8,755 bases of DNA from Elusimicrobiota bacterium (GTDB taxonomy: Bacteria; Elusimicrobiota; Elusimicrobia; UBA1565; UBA9628). The DNA lies in the NCBI GenBank assembly GCA_028717525.1, contig JAQUNT010000064.1, positions 1 to 8,755 of the forward strand. The letters are read 5' to 3'. Positions 5,763 to 8,755 of this stretch are shown piece by piece. Position 1 is the stretch's first letter. Every line of letters starts with the position of its first letter. Below the pieces are notes generated by a model, which made no database searches, was not told the DNA's origin, and was given only the letters and a program-made list of their open reading frames with translations. A program made the position numbers and the translations under genes.

Positions 5763-7266
5763 ACTTGGACGTCCCCCAGCTTATTGACGATCTTCATGCC
5801 GATGGCGATCCACATCGTGCAGAACATGAGCACGCAGACCCCCAGCGGCGTGAAGTAGAACGCCTTCATGGGGCCCGGCTGGAAGGCGAACATGATGAAG
5901 AACATGACCCAGGGCATGACCCCCACCACGATGGCCTGGATGCGCTGCTGCGAGGTCATGGCCGCGGTCTTCTCGATGAGCTTGGTCTCCTCGCGGATGT
6001 TATCCACGATGCGGTCGAAGATCTTGGTGAGGTTGCCCCCGACCTGGCGCTGGATGACCACGGCCTTGATCATGTAGGAGAGCAGCCGGCTCTGCACGCG
6101 CTCCTCCACGCCCTCGAGGGACTTCTCCAGGCTGGTGCCCAGCTGATAGTTCTTGATGCAGAGGCCGAACTCCTCGGCAATGGGCGGCTGCAGGTCGCGG
6201 TGGACCAGCTCCAGGCACTGCACGAGATCGATGCCGGACTTCAGTCCGTTGGACATCAGGATCATGGCGTCCATGAGCTGGGCCTCGCACTTCATCCCCC
6301 GCCGCCAGCGGATGTTGCGCAGCAGCCAGCCGGGCAGGATGAGCCCGCCGTAGATCCCGAAGCCCGAGAAGATCAGGAAGCCGAAGGGGTCGAAGGTCAG
6401 CAGGCCGACGAGGACGCCCAGGGCGGCCGGCCCTCCCACCAGGTAGTTGACCTTGATGGTGATGAACTGGCGCTCGTAGTCGTGCACCCACTGCTTGGAC
6501 TTGACCTTGTAGTCCTCGATGTACTTGGCGATGCGCGCCTCGTTGAGCGCGCCCACGAACCAGAAGGCCGCGAAGATCAGGGCGATGCCGCCCAACTTGA
6601 AGAGGGTGGCCAGCGCCATGGCGGTCTTGCGGCTGCCGGGCGGCTCCGGCGGCGCGTAGCCCCGCGGCATGCGGTTGAGGACGCGGAAGGCGTTGTCGGT
6701 CAGCCCCCCGACGGCCAGGACCGCTTCCCGGTAGCGCTCGGCGTCCGACGAGGTCAACGCGTCGATGACGCTGTCCATCTCCCGGAGGATGAGGTCGAAG
6801 TCGGCCATCACGGCCCGGCCGCGTCCGCCCAAGGAACTGCCCAGGCGCGCGCGGTAGAGGCGGTCCAAAGACATCTGGAAGCGGATGCGGTTGTCGGCAT
6901 AGTCGCGGATGAGGACCCCGGGCTGGAGCAGCTGGCCTCCGTCGGAGGGCAGGAAGGTCTTGCGGGTGAGTTCGAAGAACTCGTAGAGCACCGAGACCGG
7001 GGCCTGCCAGAGCTGGGCCTCGTTGATGACCCCCTCCTCCGGGTCCTGCCAGACCGGCCTCTTGAGCATGGCGTCGAGGGTCGAGTCGATCCAGGAAGGC
7101 ACCGGCAGGCCGGGGTCGCGGTCCTTCTTGAAATAGTGGTAGATGATCTGGCTCTTGGCCTCGGCCCCGTCGGTCTTGTCGACGAGGAACTTGACCTCGG
7201 CAGGCGAGAAGATCTGCGCGCCCGCGGGCGCGGCCGCCAGCCACAGGAGGAGGCCGAGCCAGGCGG

Positions 7267-7270
<4 letters not shown>
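5759..7270 (-). CDS. tadB: TadB-like platform protein with N-terminal secreted domain
   Basis: Inner-membrane platform component of the Tad machine, expected to contact the CpaF/TadA ATPase. The C-terminal half is a T2SSF/GspF-type domain (about 325-455) with the TadB-like stretch IQRQVGGNLTKIFDRIVDNIRE at about 396-417, followed by two hydrophobic helices (about 436-456 and 466-486). Other membrane segments lie near 212-234 and 268-310. The oddity is the front: a hydrophobic signal-like segment with a possible AGA|Q cleavage site after residue 18, then about 190 mostly polar residues before the first TM helix. Typical TadB proteins are near 300-330 residues; this one has 503. The extension has no motif I recognise and should lie outside the cytoplasm if the signal works, although the n-region (MTAW) lacks a basic residue. 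The start overlaps the ATPase stop by 4 bases and has GGGAG about 12 bases upstream; the stop overlaps the TadC-like start by 4 bases. The family call is firm; the function of the extension is unknown. Confidence 0.92.
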
Positions 7271-8742
<1,472 letters not shown>

Positions 8743-8755
8743 GTAGCTTTCCCAG

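Overview
The window is strongly GC-rich bacterial DNA, tightly packed, with every supported gene on the minus strand, so transcription runs from right (8755) to left (1). Signal peptides, periplasm-type sensor domains and Tad secretion genes fit a Gram-negative (diderm) bacterium. No rRNA, tRNA or other phylogenetic marker is present. The style would suit an environmental lineage such as Elusimicrobiota or a deltaproteobacterium-like group, but that is only a guess.

Right part (8742 to 3514): four overlapping genes form the core of a Tad (tight adherence / Flp pilus) or related type IV filament machine. In order they encode a CpaF/TadA-family secretion ATPase, a TadB-like inner-membrane platform protein with an unusual secreted N-terminal domain, a TadC-like second platform protein, and an exported TPR protein with an Ala/Lys/Glu-rich helical segment. 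Three successive junctions overlap by 4, 4 and 1 bases, which points to one translationally coupled operon. The pilin, prepilin peptidase, TadZ/CpaE and secretin are not in the window; they may lie upstream (right of 8755) or elsewhere.

Middle (3482 to 2349): 31 bases after the TPR gene comes a two-TM sensor-like protein with an extracytoplasmic region, a HAMP domain and a C-terminal PAS-like region, but no kinase, cyclase or methyl-accepting output domain. Its stop codon lies inside a perfect 10-bp inverted repeat. A short AT-rich stretch follows and may hold a terminator/promoter boundary.

Left part (2254 to 1): a second run of close-packed genes encodes a small four-TM protein of unknown function, an OmpR-type DNA-binding regulator whose receiver has lost all the phosphorylation residues and carries an extra Ala/Pro-rich insert, a canonical stand-alone CheY-like receiver, and the N-terminus of a membrane sensor with a dCache-like domain (probably a histidine kinase) that runs off the left edge.

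Taken together, the window looks like a Tad-type filament operon next to a signalling cluster that could control it. The most unusual elements are the TadB fusion, the phosphorylation-dead regulator paired with an intact receiver, and the output-less HAMP-PAS sensor. The functional link between the two blocks is inferred from adjacency and orientation only.
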